From JAOPZW01 sp963803375 (GTDB lineage: Bacteria; Actinomycetota; Thermoleophilia; Solirubrobacterales; Solirubrobacteraceae): 64,000 nucleotides of DNA. Below, in pieces: positions 7,621 to 14,982 of this stretch. The stretch lies in contig CAWDMB010000008.1 of assembly GCA_963803375.1 (NCBI GenBank), forward strand, positions 372,001 to 436,000, read 5' to 3'. The notes below the pieces were generated by a model. That model ran no database searches, was not told the origin of the DNA, and was given only the letters and a program-made list of their open reading frames with translations. Both the position numbers and the translations under genes were made by a program. Numbering within the stretch: the stretch's first letter is position 1; every line of letters starts with the position of its first letter.

Positions 7621-8112
7621 GTGCCCGTCGATCCCGACGCCCGGCCGCCCGGCGGCTCCTCCTCCGGCGCGAAGTGGGCGCTGGCGCTGGTCGGCGTCGT
7701 TGTCGTGATCGTCGCCTTCGTCGTCCTGCGCGGCGGCGACGACTCCGGCGGCGGCGGGTCGGCCACGACGTCGTCCGCGCAGCCGACCCGCACGGTCGGG
7801 CGGACCGCCGCCGAGACGACCCCGGCCGGACCGCCGGCGCCGGCGGCGACCCCGGTCGCGACGATCCGCGTCGTCGACGGCAAGCCGCAGGGCGGGGTGC
7901 AGCGGATCACCCGCTCCAAGGGCGACCGGATCCGGCTGCGCGTCGTCTCCGACACCGCCGACGAGGTCCACGTCCACGGCTACGACCTCGCGAAGGACGT
8001 CTCGGCCGGGGGCAGCGTGACGTTCGCGTTCCCGGCGACGATCGACGGGCGCTTCGTCGTCGAGCTCGAGGGCTCGGGCACGCAGCTCGCGGAGCTCGAC
8101 GTCGAGCCGTGA
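7621..8112 (+). CDS. Membrane-anchored cupredoxin-like protein
   Basis: A 163-residue protein with one N-terminal membrane helix (KWALALVGVVVVIVAFVVL, about residues 19-37) and a Gly/Ser/Thr/Pro-rich linker. A beta-sandwich domain of about 80 residues follows: TIRVVDGKPQGG, GDRIRLRVVSDTADEVHVHGYDL, then VTFAFPATIDGRFVVELE. This strand pattern and the HVHGYD histidines match EfeO/cupredoxin-like domains that bind copper or act in electron transfer outside the membrane. The stop overlaps the start of the next membrane gene (GTGA), and SCO1 lies nearby, so a copper/redox role is plausible but inferred. Confidence 0.72.
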   Translation: MPVDPDARPPGGSSSGAKWALALVGVVVVIVAFVVLRGGDDSGGGGSATTSSAQPTRTVGRTAAETTPAGPPAPAATPVATIRVVDGKPQGGVQRITRSKGDRIRLRVVSDTADEVHVHGYDLAKDVSAGGSVTFAFPATIDGRFVVELEGSGTQLAELDVEP

Positions 8113-9524
8113 GGCGGCGGCTCGCCGCGGCGGCGCTCGCGGCGGTCGCGCTCGCCGCGCTGCTCCCGGACGCCGCGCCGGCCCACGGCATCGCTGGTCG
8201 CGAGGACCTGCCGATCCCGCGCTGGCTGTTCGCCTGGGGAGCCGCCATCGTCCTCGTCGTCTCGTTCGTGGCGCTCGGCACGCTGTGGCCGCGCCCGCGC
8301 CTCGAGCACGCGACCGAGCGACGCGTGCTGCGCGTGCCTGCGGCGCTCGAGGTCCTCTGCGGGGCGCTCGGCGTCGCCGCCTTCGCGCTCGTCGTCATCG
8401 CGGGCTTCGCCGGGAGCCAGAGCGCGACCGCCAACCTCGCGCCGACGGCCGTCTTCGTCGTCTTCTGGGTCGGCATCCCGTTCGTCACCGTGCTGCTCGG
8501 CGACGTCTTCGCCGCCTTCAGCCCCTGGCGCGCGACGGCGCGCGCGACCGGCTGGCTCGCGGCGCGCGCGGGCGCGCGGCCGCCGGCCCCGCTCGGCTAC
8601 CCAGACCGTCTCGGGCACTGGCCCGCCGCGCTCGGGATTCTCGCCTTCGCGTGGGTCGAGCTCGGGTACGCGGACCGCGACGATCCGAGCACGCTCGCGA
8701 TCCTCGCGCTCCTGTACGCCGCCGTGCAGCTCGTGGGCATCAGCCTCTTCGGCGTCGAGCCGTGGACGCGGCGCGCCGATGCCTTCGGGGCGGCCTTCGG
8801 GCTCTACGCGCGCCTGGCCGCGCTGCACTGGCGCGACCGCGCCCTGCTGCGCCGCCCTCCGCTGTCCGGCGCGCCGCGCCTGCGCGCGGGCGCGGGGACG
8901 GTCGCGCTGCTCGCGGTGATGCTCGGCACGACCAGCTTCGACGGCTTCTCGAACAGCTCGCTGTGGTCGGGCAGCAACGGCGCGGGGGTGTGGCTGCAGG
9001 AGCGCTTCATCGACCTCGGCCTGAGCGCGGAGGCCGGACTCGAGCTCGCCGTCGCGATCGGGCTCGTCGTCATGGTCGGCTTCGTCTGGGCGATCTTCCG
9101 CCTCGGCATCGAGGGGGTGCGCTCGGTCGGGGGTGGCCTTGGCGCCGACGAGCTGGCCCACCGGTTCGTCCACACGCTGATCCCGATCGCCCTCGCCTAC
9201 CTCGCGGCGCACTACTTCTCGCTGCTCGTCTACAACGGCCAGGCCATGGCCTACCTGATCTCCGACCCGCTCGGAGACGGCTCGGACCTCTTCGGGACGG
9301 CCTCGCGCTCGATCGACTACTCCGTGATCGGCTCCAACGGGATCTGGTACGTCCAGGTCGCGGCGCTCGTCGCCGGGCACGCGTGCGGGCTCACGCTCGC
9401 CCACGACCGGGCGCTCGTGCTCTTCCCGCGGGCGCGGCAGGCCGCGCGCTCGCAATACTGGATGCTGGCCGTCATGGTGGGCTTCACCTGCCTCGGCCTG
9501 TGGCTGCTCTCCGCCGCCGCCTGA
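8109..9524 (+). CDS. Polytopic membrane protein, about 12 helices
   Basis: A 471-residue integral membrane protein. It begins with a signal-like segment ending APAHGIAGREDLPIPRW, then about twelve hydrophobic helices (e.g. LFAWGAAIVLVVSFVALGTLW and VAIGLVVMVGFVWAIF). Conserved-looking polar spots include HG near residue 28, FSPWRA, FVHTLIPIALAYLAAHYFS and NGIWYVQV. Relatives in actinobacteria carry varied annotations, I believe including fenitrothion hydrolase component, which I would not trust. It overlaps the cupredoxin-like gene upstream and a 41-residue membrane protein downstream by 4 bp each, so the three form one operon, possibly a membrane complex for copper handling. Confidence 0.75.
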   Translation: MRRRLAAAALAAVALAALLPDAAPAHGIAGREDLPIPRWLFAWGAAIVLVVSFVALGTLWPRPRLEHATERRVLRVPAALEVLCGALGVAAFALVVIAGFAGSQSATANLAPTAVFVVFWVGIPFVTVLLGDVFAAFSPWRATARATGWLAARAGARPPAPLGYPDRLGHWPAALGILAFAWVELGYADRDDPSTLAILALLYAAVQLVGISLFGVEPWTRRADAFGAAFGLYARLAALHWRDRALLRRPPLSGAPRLRAGAGTVALLAVMLGTTSFDGFSNSSLWSGSNGAGVWLQERFIDLGLSAEAGLELAVAIGLVVMVGFVWAIFRLGIEGVRSVGGGLGADELAHRFVHTLIPIALAYLAAHYFSLLVYNGQAMAYLISDPLGDGSDLFGTASRSIDYSVIGSNGIWYVQVAALVAGHACGLTLAHDRALVLFPRARQAARSQYWMLAVMVGFTCLGLWLLSAAA

Positions 9525-9649
9525 TGAACCTCCCGCTCGCCCACGCCGGCCACTGGTACCACGCGCTGCTCTACCTCGCACCGGTGATCATCGTCGTCGT
9601 CGGCCTGTGGATCCAGGAGCGCCGGCACCCCGGTGACGACGAGGAGTAA
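9524..9649 (+). CDS. 41-residue single-span membrane protein
   Basis: A tiny protein (MNLPLAHAGHWYHAL..., then a helix of about 17 residues ending VVVGLWIQ, then a charged tail ERRHPGDDEE). Its ATG overlaps the TGA of the 12-helix protein (TGATG), which strongly suggests translational coupling and a partner role, such as a small subunit. Three histidines precede the helix (HAGHWYH), which could be metal- or heme-facing. No named family is recognised. Confidence 0.65.
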   Translation: MNLPLAHAGHWYHALLYLAPVIIVVVGLWIQERRHPGDDEE

Positions 9650-9659
9650 CTCGACGGCG

Positions 9660-10265
9660 CTACGTGCGCTCGGCCTCGAGCTTGCGCACGTCGTGCGCGA
9701 GCCCCTCGGGCGTGAGCTCCTCGACGGGGAAGCTCACGCGCTGGCGCCCGCGCCGGTCGAGCACGAGCACGTAGGCGGAGTGCTCGAAGGCCCCGCCCTG
9801 CGGCCGGATCCCGTAGGCGCGCCAGACCGGCTCGAGCTGTGCCCGCGAGCCCAGCAGGAAGCGCATCCGCCCGCCCGACAGGCTCTGTCTGACGAGGAAG
9901 GCCTGGGCGGCGTCGCGCGTGTCGTTGGCCGGGTCGACGCTGACCGCGAGCGCCGGGACGTCGTGGCCGAGGTCGTCGAGCGCGCCGCGGATCTGCTGGG
10001 CGGTGACCGGGCACGTGTCGCGGCAGGTCGAGTACATGAAGGTGAGGACGACGACGCGCCCGCGCAGCGAGCGCAGCGAGACCTCGCGCCCGTCCTGGTC
10101 GGCCAGCCTGAAGTCCTTGGGCGGGACGTCTGGGCGCAGCGAGCCCGCGAAGCCGTTGGCGAGCGCCGGCTCGCCGTCGCGGCCGGTCAGCAGGATGACC
10201 CCGCCGGCGGCGAGGATCGTGAGCGTGGCGAAGACGATCAGCGCGAGCCGCACGCGCGCGGGCAT
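9660..10265 (-). CDS. SCO1/SenC-family copper chaperone
   Basis: A 201-residue membrane-anchored thioredoxin-fold protein that delivers copper to the CuA site of cytochrome c oxidase or acts as its thiol reductase. An N-terminal helix (LALIVFATLTILAAGGVILL) anchors it outside the cell. The metal site is visible: the CRDTCP (CxxxC) motif after FMYST, and the distal histidine in FEHSAYV. DQDGREVSLRSLRGRVVVLTF is also typical. It converges with the cupredoxin/membrane operon, 10 bp apart, supporting a shared copper theme. The ATG lies 6 nt from a TACCCT hexamer. Confidence 0.92.
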   Translation of the reverse strand: MPARVRLALIVFATLTILAAGGVILLTGRDGEPALANGFAGSLRPDVPPKDFRLADQDGREVSLRSLRGRVVVLTFMYSTCRDTCPVTAQQIRGALDDLGHDVPALAVSVDPANDTRDAAQAFLVRQSLSGGRMRFLLGSRAQLEPVWRAYGIRPQGGAFEHSAYVLVLDRRGRQRVSFPVEELTPEGLAHDVRKLEAERT

Positions 10266-10271
10266 GACCGG

Positions 10272-10277
10272 AGGGTA
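10272..10277 (-). promoter_or_regulatory. -10-like hexamer for the SCO1 gene
   Basis: TACCCT on the minus strand, 6 nt before ATG 10265. It lies 24 bp from the oppositely oriented promoter of the rhodanese-E1 gene. Confidence 0.5.
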
Positions 10278-10301
10278 GACGGAGCGCCGCGCGGCACTCG
10301 C

Positions 10302-10316
10302 TATCCTTTGTGAAGC
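10302..10316 (+). promoter_or_regulatory. Leaderless promoter shared with cysM
   Basis: TATCCT followed by TTGTGAAGC and then the ATG at 10318. The same string, CGCTANNNTTTGTGAAGC, recurs with identical spacing before cysM at 13376-13392. The hexamer fits a -10 box. The extra shared TTTGTGAAGC may be an operator or an initiation-region signal. Confidence 0.55.
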
Positions 10317-10317
10317 A

Positions 10318-11538
10318 ATGGGTGCATCTCCGACCACGATTCCAGGTGATCCGAGCGTGAGCGTGTCCGGCGCGCAGTACGTCCGCCGCATCCGCGAGCA
10401 GGTCGACGAGGTCGACCCCTCCGAGGTCGCCGAGCTGCTCGACGACGGCGTCGCCGTGATCGACGTCCGCGAGGGCGAGGAGTTCGTCGCCGGCCACCTA
10501 CCGGGGGCCCGGAGCGTGCCGCGCGGCTACCTCGAGTCGCGCATCGACGGGGCGGTGCCCGACCGCTCCCAGCGCGTCGTTCTCTATTGCGCCTCGGGCC
10601 AGCGCAGCGCGCTGGCCGCGCACACGCTGACCCACGAGCTCGGCTTCGAGCGCGTGGAGTCGATGCGCGGGGGCATCACGCTGTGGAAGGACCGCGGCCT
10701 GCCGGTCGAGGTCCCGCGCTCGTTCACGCCCGAGCAGCGCGAGCGCTACTCGCGCCACTTCGTGCTCCCGGAGGTCGGCGTCGAGGGACAGCAGAAGCTC
10801 CTCGACGCCAAGGTGCTGCTGCTGGGCGCCGGCGGCCTGGGCTCGCCGACCGCGCTCTACCTCGCCGCGGCCGGCGTCGGCACGCTCGGCATCGTCGACG
10901 ACGACGTCGTCGACGTCTCGAACCTGCAGCGCCAGGTGATCCACACGACCGACCGCATCGGCGTGCCCAAGGTCGACTCCGCCGAGGAGCAGATCAAGGC
11001 CCTGAACCCCGACGTCGAGGTCGTGAAGTTCGAAACGCGCCTGGACGCCTCCAACGTCATGGAGATCATCCGCGACTTCGACATCGTCGTCGACGGCGTG
11101 GACAACTTCCCGACGCGCTACCTGCTCAACGACGCCTCCGTGCGCCTGCGCATCCCGGTCGTGAGCGCCGCGATCCTCGGCTTCGAGGGCCAGCTCAGCG
11201 TCTTCGCCCCCTACGAGGGCCCCTGCTACCGCTGCCTCTTCCGCCAGCCGCCGCCGGCCGAGCTCGCGCCCTCGTGCGGGGCCAACGGCGTCCTCGGCGT
11301 CCTGCCCGGCACGATGGGCCTGCTCCAGGCGACCGAGGTCGTCAAGCTCGTCATCGGCGCCGGCGAGCCGCTCATCGGGCGGCTGCTCATGTACGACGCG
11401 CTGGCGGCCACCACGACCGAGCTCAAGGTCCGCCGCGACCCGGAGTGCCCGATCTGCTCGCGCGACCCCGGCGAGATCGCCGACGAGGAGATGGGCGTCT
11501 TCCCGGACTACGAGTCGTTCTGCGCCGCAGCCGGGTAG
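10318..11538 (+). CDS. moeZ: Rhodanese-E1 fusion: sulfur-carrier adenylyl/sulfurtransferase (MoeZ/MoeB-like)
   Basis: A 406-residue protein with a rhodanese domain first (about residues 25-130; loop YCASGQRS carries the persulfide cysteine) and a ThiF/MoeB/E1 domain second (about 140-400). The E1 part has the ATP-binding GAGGLGSPTALYLAAAGVG, DDDVVDVSNLQRQ and a zinc-binding set CYRC...CPIC. Mycobacterial MoeZ has the same two domains in the reverse order and adenylates, then thiocarboxylates, MoaD- and CysO-type carriers. A CysO-like carrier lies 13 bp downstream, so this is its likely activator. Transcription appears leaderless from TATCCT. Confidence 0.9.
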   Translation: MGASPTTIPGDPSVSVSGAQYVRRIREQVDEVDPSEVAELLDDGVAVIDVREGEEFVAGHLPGARSVPRGYLESRIDGAVPDRSQRVVLYCASGQRSALAAHTLTHELGFERVESMRGGITLWKDRGLPVEVPRSFTPEQRERYSRHFVLPEVGVEGQQKLLDAKVLLLGAGGLGSPTALYLAAAGVGTLGIVDDDVVDVSNLQRQVIHTTDRIGVPKVDSAEEQIKALNPDVEVVKFETRLDASNVMEIIRDFDIVVDGVDNFPTRYLLNDASVRLRIPVVSAAILGFEGQLSVFAPYEGPCYRCLFRQPPPAELAPSCGANGVLGVLPGTMGLLQATEVVKLVIGAGEPLIGRLLMYDALAATTTELKVRRDPECPICSRDPGEIADEEMGVFPDYESFCAAAG

Positions 11539-11551
11539 GGTCGCGCCCGTC

Positions 11552-11827
11552 ATGGCGACCGTCCGCATCCCGCCGGTCCTGCGCGCGTCAGTCGGCGGCG
11601 AGCGCGAGCTCGCCGGCGCGGGCGCGAACGTCGGCGAGGTCCTGCGCGGCCTGGTCGACGCCCACCCCGACGCCGCCGGCCAGCTCTTCGGCGCCGACGG
11701 CGACCTGAACCGCTACGTCAACGTCTACCTCAACGACGAGGACGTGCGCGTGCTCGACGGCCTCGAGACGCCGGTCGGCGAGCGCGACACGCTCGTGATC
11801 CTGCCCGCGATGGCGGGCGGCCGCTGA
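11552..11827 (+). CDS. cysO: CysO-like ubiquitin-fold sulfur carrier ending GGR
   Basis: A 91-residue MoaD/ThiS/CysO-fold protein (ATVRIPPVLRASVGGER..., NRYVNVYLNDEDVRVLDGLETPV, DTLVILPAMAGG). NVYLNDEDVR is typical of CysO. In the known pathway the C-terminal glycine is thiocarboxylated by MoeZ, CysM adds O-phosphoserine to it, and a JAMM protease releases cysteine; all three partners are in this locus. The oddity is one extra residue, so the chain ends in GGR. The diglycine would be active only after removal of Arg. Confidence 0.88.
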   Translation: MATVRIPPVLRASVGGERELAGAGANVGEVLRGLVDAHPDAAGQLFGADGDLNRYVNVYLNDEDVRVLDGLETPVGERDTLVILPAMAGGR

Positions 11828-11888
11828 GCGCGCGGCGGGGTCGCGCGGCGGACGGATAACCGCACCCCGCGCCGACCGTGCGCGGCCC

Positions 11889-11894
11889 TAGGCT
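11889..11894 (+). promoter_or_regulatory. -10-like hexamer for the aminotransferase gene
   Basis: TAGGCT, exactly 6 nt before ATG 11901. Confidence 0.5.
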
Positions 11895-11900
11895 CCACCC

Positions 11901-13274
11901 ATGGCCACCGTGTCACCGTCGATCGATCGGGCTCGGGTTCTGGCGCTGACCGAGCGTGAGCGCGAGCGCATGCTCGCCCGGACGACCGCCTCGCAGGCGG
12001 CGTTCGAGCGGGCCGTCGCCGTGATGCCGCGCGGCGTGCCGAGCTCGTTCCAGGCCGCCGACCCGCGGCCCGTCTACCTCGACCGCGGCCGCGGCTCGCG
12101 CGTCTGGGACGTCGACGGCACGGAGTACGTCGACTTCCACAACGGCTTCGGGGTCATGTGCGTCGGCCACGGCCACCCGGCGATCGTCGCCGCCGTGGGC
12201 GAGCAGGCCGCCCGCGGCTCGCACTTCGCGGCGCCCACCGAGGGCTCGGTTCTCGTCGCCGAGGAGCTGCGCCGGCGCTTCGGCCTGCCGCAGTGGCGCT
12301 TCACGAACTCGGGCACCGAGTCGACGATGGACGCTGTCCACCTCGCGCGCGCGGCCACCGGGCGCGACGTCATCCTGAAGATCGAGGGTTCCTACCACGG
12401 CCACCACGACGCGGTCATGGTCTCCGTGCGCCCGCCGGCGGAGACGCTCGGCGAGCGCGGCGTGCCCGCCGGCGTGCCCTTCGGCGCCGGCTACCCGCAC
12501 GCGATCACCGACCTCACGCTCGCGATCCCGTTCAACGACGCCGACGTGCTCGAGCGCGTGCTCGGCGAGATCGGCCACCGCGTGGCGGCGGTCATCCTCG
12601 AGCCGGCGATGATGAACATCACGATCATCGCGCCACGTCCGGGCTACCTCGAGCGCGTGCGCGAGCTCACCGCGCGGCATGGCGTCGTGCTCGTCTTCGA
12701 CGAGGTCAAGACGGGAGTCACGATCGCCGCGGGCGGCGCCGTCGAGCGCTTCGGCATGACCCCCGACGTCGTCTGCCTGGCCAAGGCGATCGCCGGCGGC
12801 TACCCGGGTGGTGCGATCGGCATGACCGAGGAGCTCGCGGCGCTGATCGTCGCGGGAACCGTGCGCCAGGTCGGCACGTTCAACGGCAACCCGCTGGTCA
12901 TGGCCGCTGCCCTCACGGCCCTGACCGAGGTGCTGACCGCCGAGGCCTACGCGCGCTTCGAGGCCATGGACGCCGACCTGCGCGCGGGCCTGGGCGACGT
13001 CATCGAGCGCTTCGCGCTGCCCTGCCACACCCGCGGGCTGGGCGCCAAGGGCTGCGTCGTCTTCGCCACCGAGCAGCTCTTCGAGTACCGCGACTACGCG
13101 ACGAAGGTGGACGCCGAGCTCTCCGAGCTCGCGTGGCTGTACCACCACAACCACGGGGTCTTCATGGCCCCGGGCGTCGACGAGCAGTGGACGCTCTCGG
13201 TCGCCCACGACGACGACGACCTGCAGCGCTACGTCGACGCCTTCGAGATCTTCGCCCGCGACGTCACGGCCTGA
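11901..13274 (+). CDS. Class III PLP-dependent aminotransferase (HemL-like)
   Basis: A 457-residue subgroup II (class III) aminotransferase/mutase. It has the PLP-site segments TNSGTESTMDAVHLARAATG, EGSYHGHHDAVM, LVFDEVKTGV and the Schiff-base lysine in VCLAKAIAGGYPGGAIG, with TFNGNPL as the late phosphate-side motif. Overall it resembles glutamate-1-semialdehyde aminomutase, but details (DEVKTG rather than DEVmTG-type, a longer N-terminus) suggest a paralogue whose substrate is unknown. It sits between the CysO and CysM genes but has its own promoter-like hexamer, so a role in sulfur transfer is not implied. Confidence 0.85.
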   Translation: MATVSPSIDRARVLALTERERERMLARTTASQAAFERAVAVMPRGVPSSFQAADPRPVYLDRGRGSRVWDVDGTEYVDFHNGFGVMCVGHGHPAIVAAVGEQAARGSHFAAPTEGSVLVAEELRRRFGLPQWRFTNSGTESTMDAVHLARAATGRDVILKIEGSYHGHHDAVMVSVRPPAETLGERGVPAGVPFGAGYPHAITDLTLAIPFNDADVLERVLGEIGHRVAAVILEPAMMNITIIAPRPGYLERVRELTARHGVVLVFDEVKTGVTIAAGGAVERFGMTPDVVCLAKAIAGGYPGGAIGMTEELAALIVAGTVRQVGTFNGNPLVMAAALTALTEVLTAEAYARFEAMDADLRAGLGDVIERFALPCHTRGLGAKGCVVFATEQLFEYRDYATKVDAELSELAWLYHHNHGVFMAPGVDEQWTLSVAHDDDDLQRYVDAFEIFARDVTA

Positions 13275-13375
13275 CGCCGGGAGCCGCACCCTCCGACGAG
13301 GCCGACGATCCCGCGGAGGCGCTCGGGGGGCGCGAGCGTCGCCGGCGCGACGCCGGTCACCGCCCGTCGGGGGTC

Positions 13376-13392
13376 GCTACAGTTTGTGAAGC
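13376..13392 (+). promoter_or_regulatory. Leaderless promoter shared with moeZ
   Basis: GCTACAGTTTGTGAAGC directly precedes ATG 13393. TACAGT (13378-13383) is the hexamer. The 3' half TTTGTGAAGC is identical to that upstream of the rhodanese-E1 gene. Confidence 0.55.
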
Positions 13393-14367
13393 ATGGCTGT
13401 CCCCCCACTCGCAAACCGCCCCTGCGGCGGGCGCTACGGCGACCTCGTGCAGGCGATCGGCAACACGCCGCTCGTCGAGCTCAAGCGCCTCTCGCCGAAG
13501 CCGGGCGTGCGGATCTGGGCCAAGCTCGAGTCGCGCAACCCGACCGGGTCGGTCAAGGACCGCGTCGCCCGGGCCATGATCGAGGACGCCGAGGAGCGCG
13601 GCCTGATCCGCCCCGGCCAGACGATCCTCGAGCCGACGTCGGGCAACACGGGCATCTCGCTCGCGATGATCTGCGCGCGCAAGGGCTACGAGCTGAAGGT
13701 CGTCATGCCCGGCAACGTCACGCCCGAGCGCACGCAGCTGCTCGAGATGTACGGCGCGCAGATCGTCACCTCGCCCGGCGAGCAGGGCTCCAACGGGGCG
13801 GTCGCGATGGCGCTCGACATGGCCGCCGCCGACGCCTCGTACTTCATGCCCTACCAGTACGGCAACGAGGCCAACCCGCGCGCGCACTACGAGGGCACCG
13901 CGCTCGAGATCCTCGAGGAGCTCGACGGCGACCTCGCCGTCTTCGTCGCCGGTCTCGGGACGGGCGGCACGCTCATGGGCAACGGCCGGCGCTTCAAGGA
14001 GGAGCTCGGCGACGACGTGAGGATCGTCGCCGCGGAGCCGCTGCAGGGCGAGCCCGTCCAGGGCCTGCGCTCGCTGGACGACGGCTTCATCCCGCCGATC
14101 ATCGACCTCTCGCTGCTGGACCGCAAGATCTTCGTCACCAACCGCGACGCGGTCATCTGGACGCGCCGGCTGCTCGACGAGGAGGGGCTCTTCGCGGGCG
14201 TCTCCTCGGGCGCGATCGCCTCGATCGCCGTGCGCATCGGCGCCGAGCTCGACGAGGGCAACGTCGTCTTCATCGTCTGCGACGACGGCTGGAGGTACCT
14301 CTCCAGCGGGATCTACACCCGCCCGGTCGACGAGGTCGCCGGCCTCGAGACGACCGTCTGGTGGTAG
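13393..14367 (+). CDS. cysM: O-phosphoserine sulfhydrylase / cysteine synthase M
   Basis: A 324-residue fold type II PLP enzyme. The lysine lies in NPTGSVKDR, the asparagine loop is EPTSGNTGISLA, and the glycine-rich phosphate loop is GLGTGGTLMGNGR. The sequence tracks mycobacterial CysM rather than CysK across its length (for example YGDLVQAIGNTPLV, YQYGNEANPRAHYEGT and a C-terminus ending in Trp). CysM uses O-phosphoserine and the CysO thiocarboxylate instead of free sulfide. Carrier, activator and protease are encoded within 4 kb, supporting that pathway. It has the same promoter motif as moeZ. Confidence 0.93.
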   Translation: MAVPPLANRPCGGRYGDLVQAIGNTPLVELKRLSPKPGVRIWAKLESRNPTGSVKDRVARAMIEDAEERGLIRPGQTILEPTSGNTGISLAMICARKGYELKVVMPGNVTPERTQLLEMYGAQIVTSPGEQGSNGAVAMALDMAAADASYFMPYQYGNEANPRAHYEGTALEILEELDGDLAVFVAGLGTGGTLMGNGRRFKEELGDDVRIVAAEPLQGEPVQGLRSLDDGFIPPIIDLSLLDRKIFVTNRDAVIWTRRLLDEEGLFAGVSSGAIASIAVRIGAELDEGNVVFIVCDDGWRYLSSGIYTRPVDEVAGLETTVWW

Positions 14368-14380
14368 GCGCCCGAGGGAG

Positions 14381-14386
14381 TAGGCT
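14381..14386 (+). promoter_or_regulatory. -10-like hexamer for tatA
   Basis: TAGGCT, exactly 6 nt before ATG 14393. Confidence 0.5.
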
Positions 14387-14392
14387 GCCCCC

Positions 14393-14572
14393 ATGCCCAA
14401 CGTCGGCCCCATGGAGCTCATCGTCATCCTGGCCATCGCCCTGATCGTCCTCGGCCCGAAGAAGCTGCCCGAGGTCGGGCGCTCGATCGGCAAGGGGATG
14501 CGCGAGTTCAAGGACTCGCTCTCGGGCGACGACCGCGACGAGGACGAGCGCCCCGCCATCAAGACCGAGTAG
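14393..14572 (+). CDS. tatA: Sec-independent translocase subunit TatA
   Basis: A 59-residue twin-arginine translocase pore subunit. It has a short N-terminal segment, a hydrophobic helix (ELIVILAIALIVLG), the conserved hinge GPKKLPEVGRSIGKG, the amphipathic helix MREFKDSL and an acidic tail. The length is at the short end for TatA. It lies 26 bp after cysM and 2 bp before the JAMM protease gene, so it may be cotranscribed with the latter, although Tat export has no known link to cysteine synthesis. No tatB or tatC is nearby. Confidence 0.92.
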   Translation: MPNVGPMELIVILAIALIVLGPKKLPEVGRSIGKGMREFKDSLSGDDRDEDERPAIKTE

Positions 14573-14574
14573 CG

Positions 14575-14982
14575 GTGGTCATCGCCCCGGCGCTCCTCGA
14601 GCGCATCGTCGAGCACGCCCGGCGCGAGCGCCCCAACGAGTGCTGCGGCTTGGTCGCCGTGCGCGACGGGCGCGCGGTCGCCGTGCACGAGGCGCGCAAT
14701 ATCGCGGCGAGCCCGATGCGCTTCGAGGTCGACGGCCTCGAGGTGCACCGGACGATCGAGGCGATCGAAGCGGACGGCGCGCAGCTCGGCGCGATCTACC
14801 ACTCGCACACGCGCTCGGAGCCCTATCCGTCGCAGACCGACGTCAACTTCGCCGCCGGTTGGCCGGGCGTCGAGTGGCTCATCGTCGGGCTCGCGCGCAA
14901 CGGCGGCGACCCGAGCGTGCGCAGCTTCCGGATCGACGACGGCCGCGTCAGCGAGGTCGAGGTGAGCGGCGACGGCGGCTGA
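14575..14982 (+). CDS. mec: JAMM/MPN-domain metalloprotease (Mec-like)
   Basis: A 135-residue JAB1/MPN/Mov34 zinc protease. The JAMM motif is complete: the upstream Glu in RPNECCGLV, then HSHTRSEPYPSQTD, which fits HxHx7SxxD exactly. In mycobacteria Mec cleaves the CysO-cysteine adduct to release cysteine. Here it follows CysM and could also trim the extra Arg from the GGR end of the CysO-like carrier. GTG 14575 starts 2 bp after the tatA stop. The stop context is TGAC, and the next coding region begins in the +1 frame without a normal start codon. Confidence 0.92.
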   Translation: MVIAPALLERIVEHARRERPNECCGLVAVRDGRAVAVHEARNIAASPMRFEVDGLEVHRTIEAIEADGAQLGAIYHSHTRSEPYPSQTDVNFAAGWPGVEWLIVGLARNGGDPSVRSFRIDDGRVSEVEVSGDGG

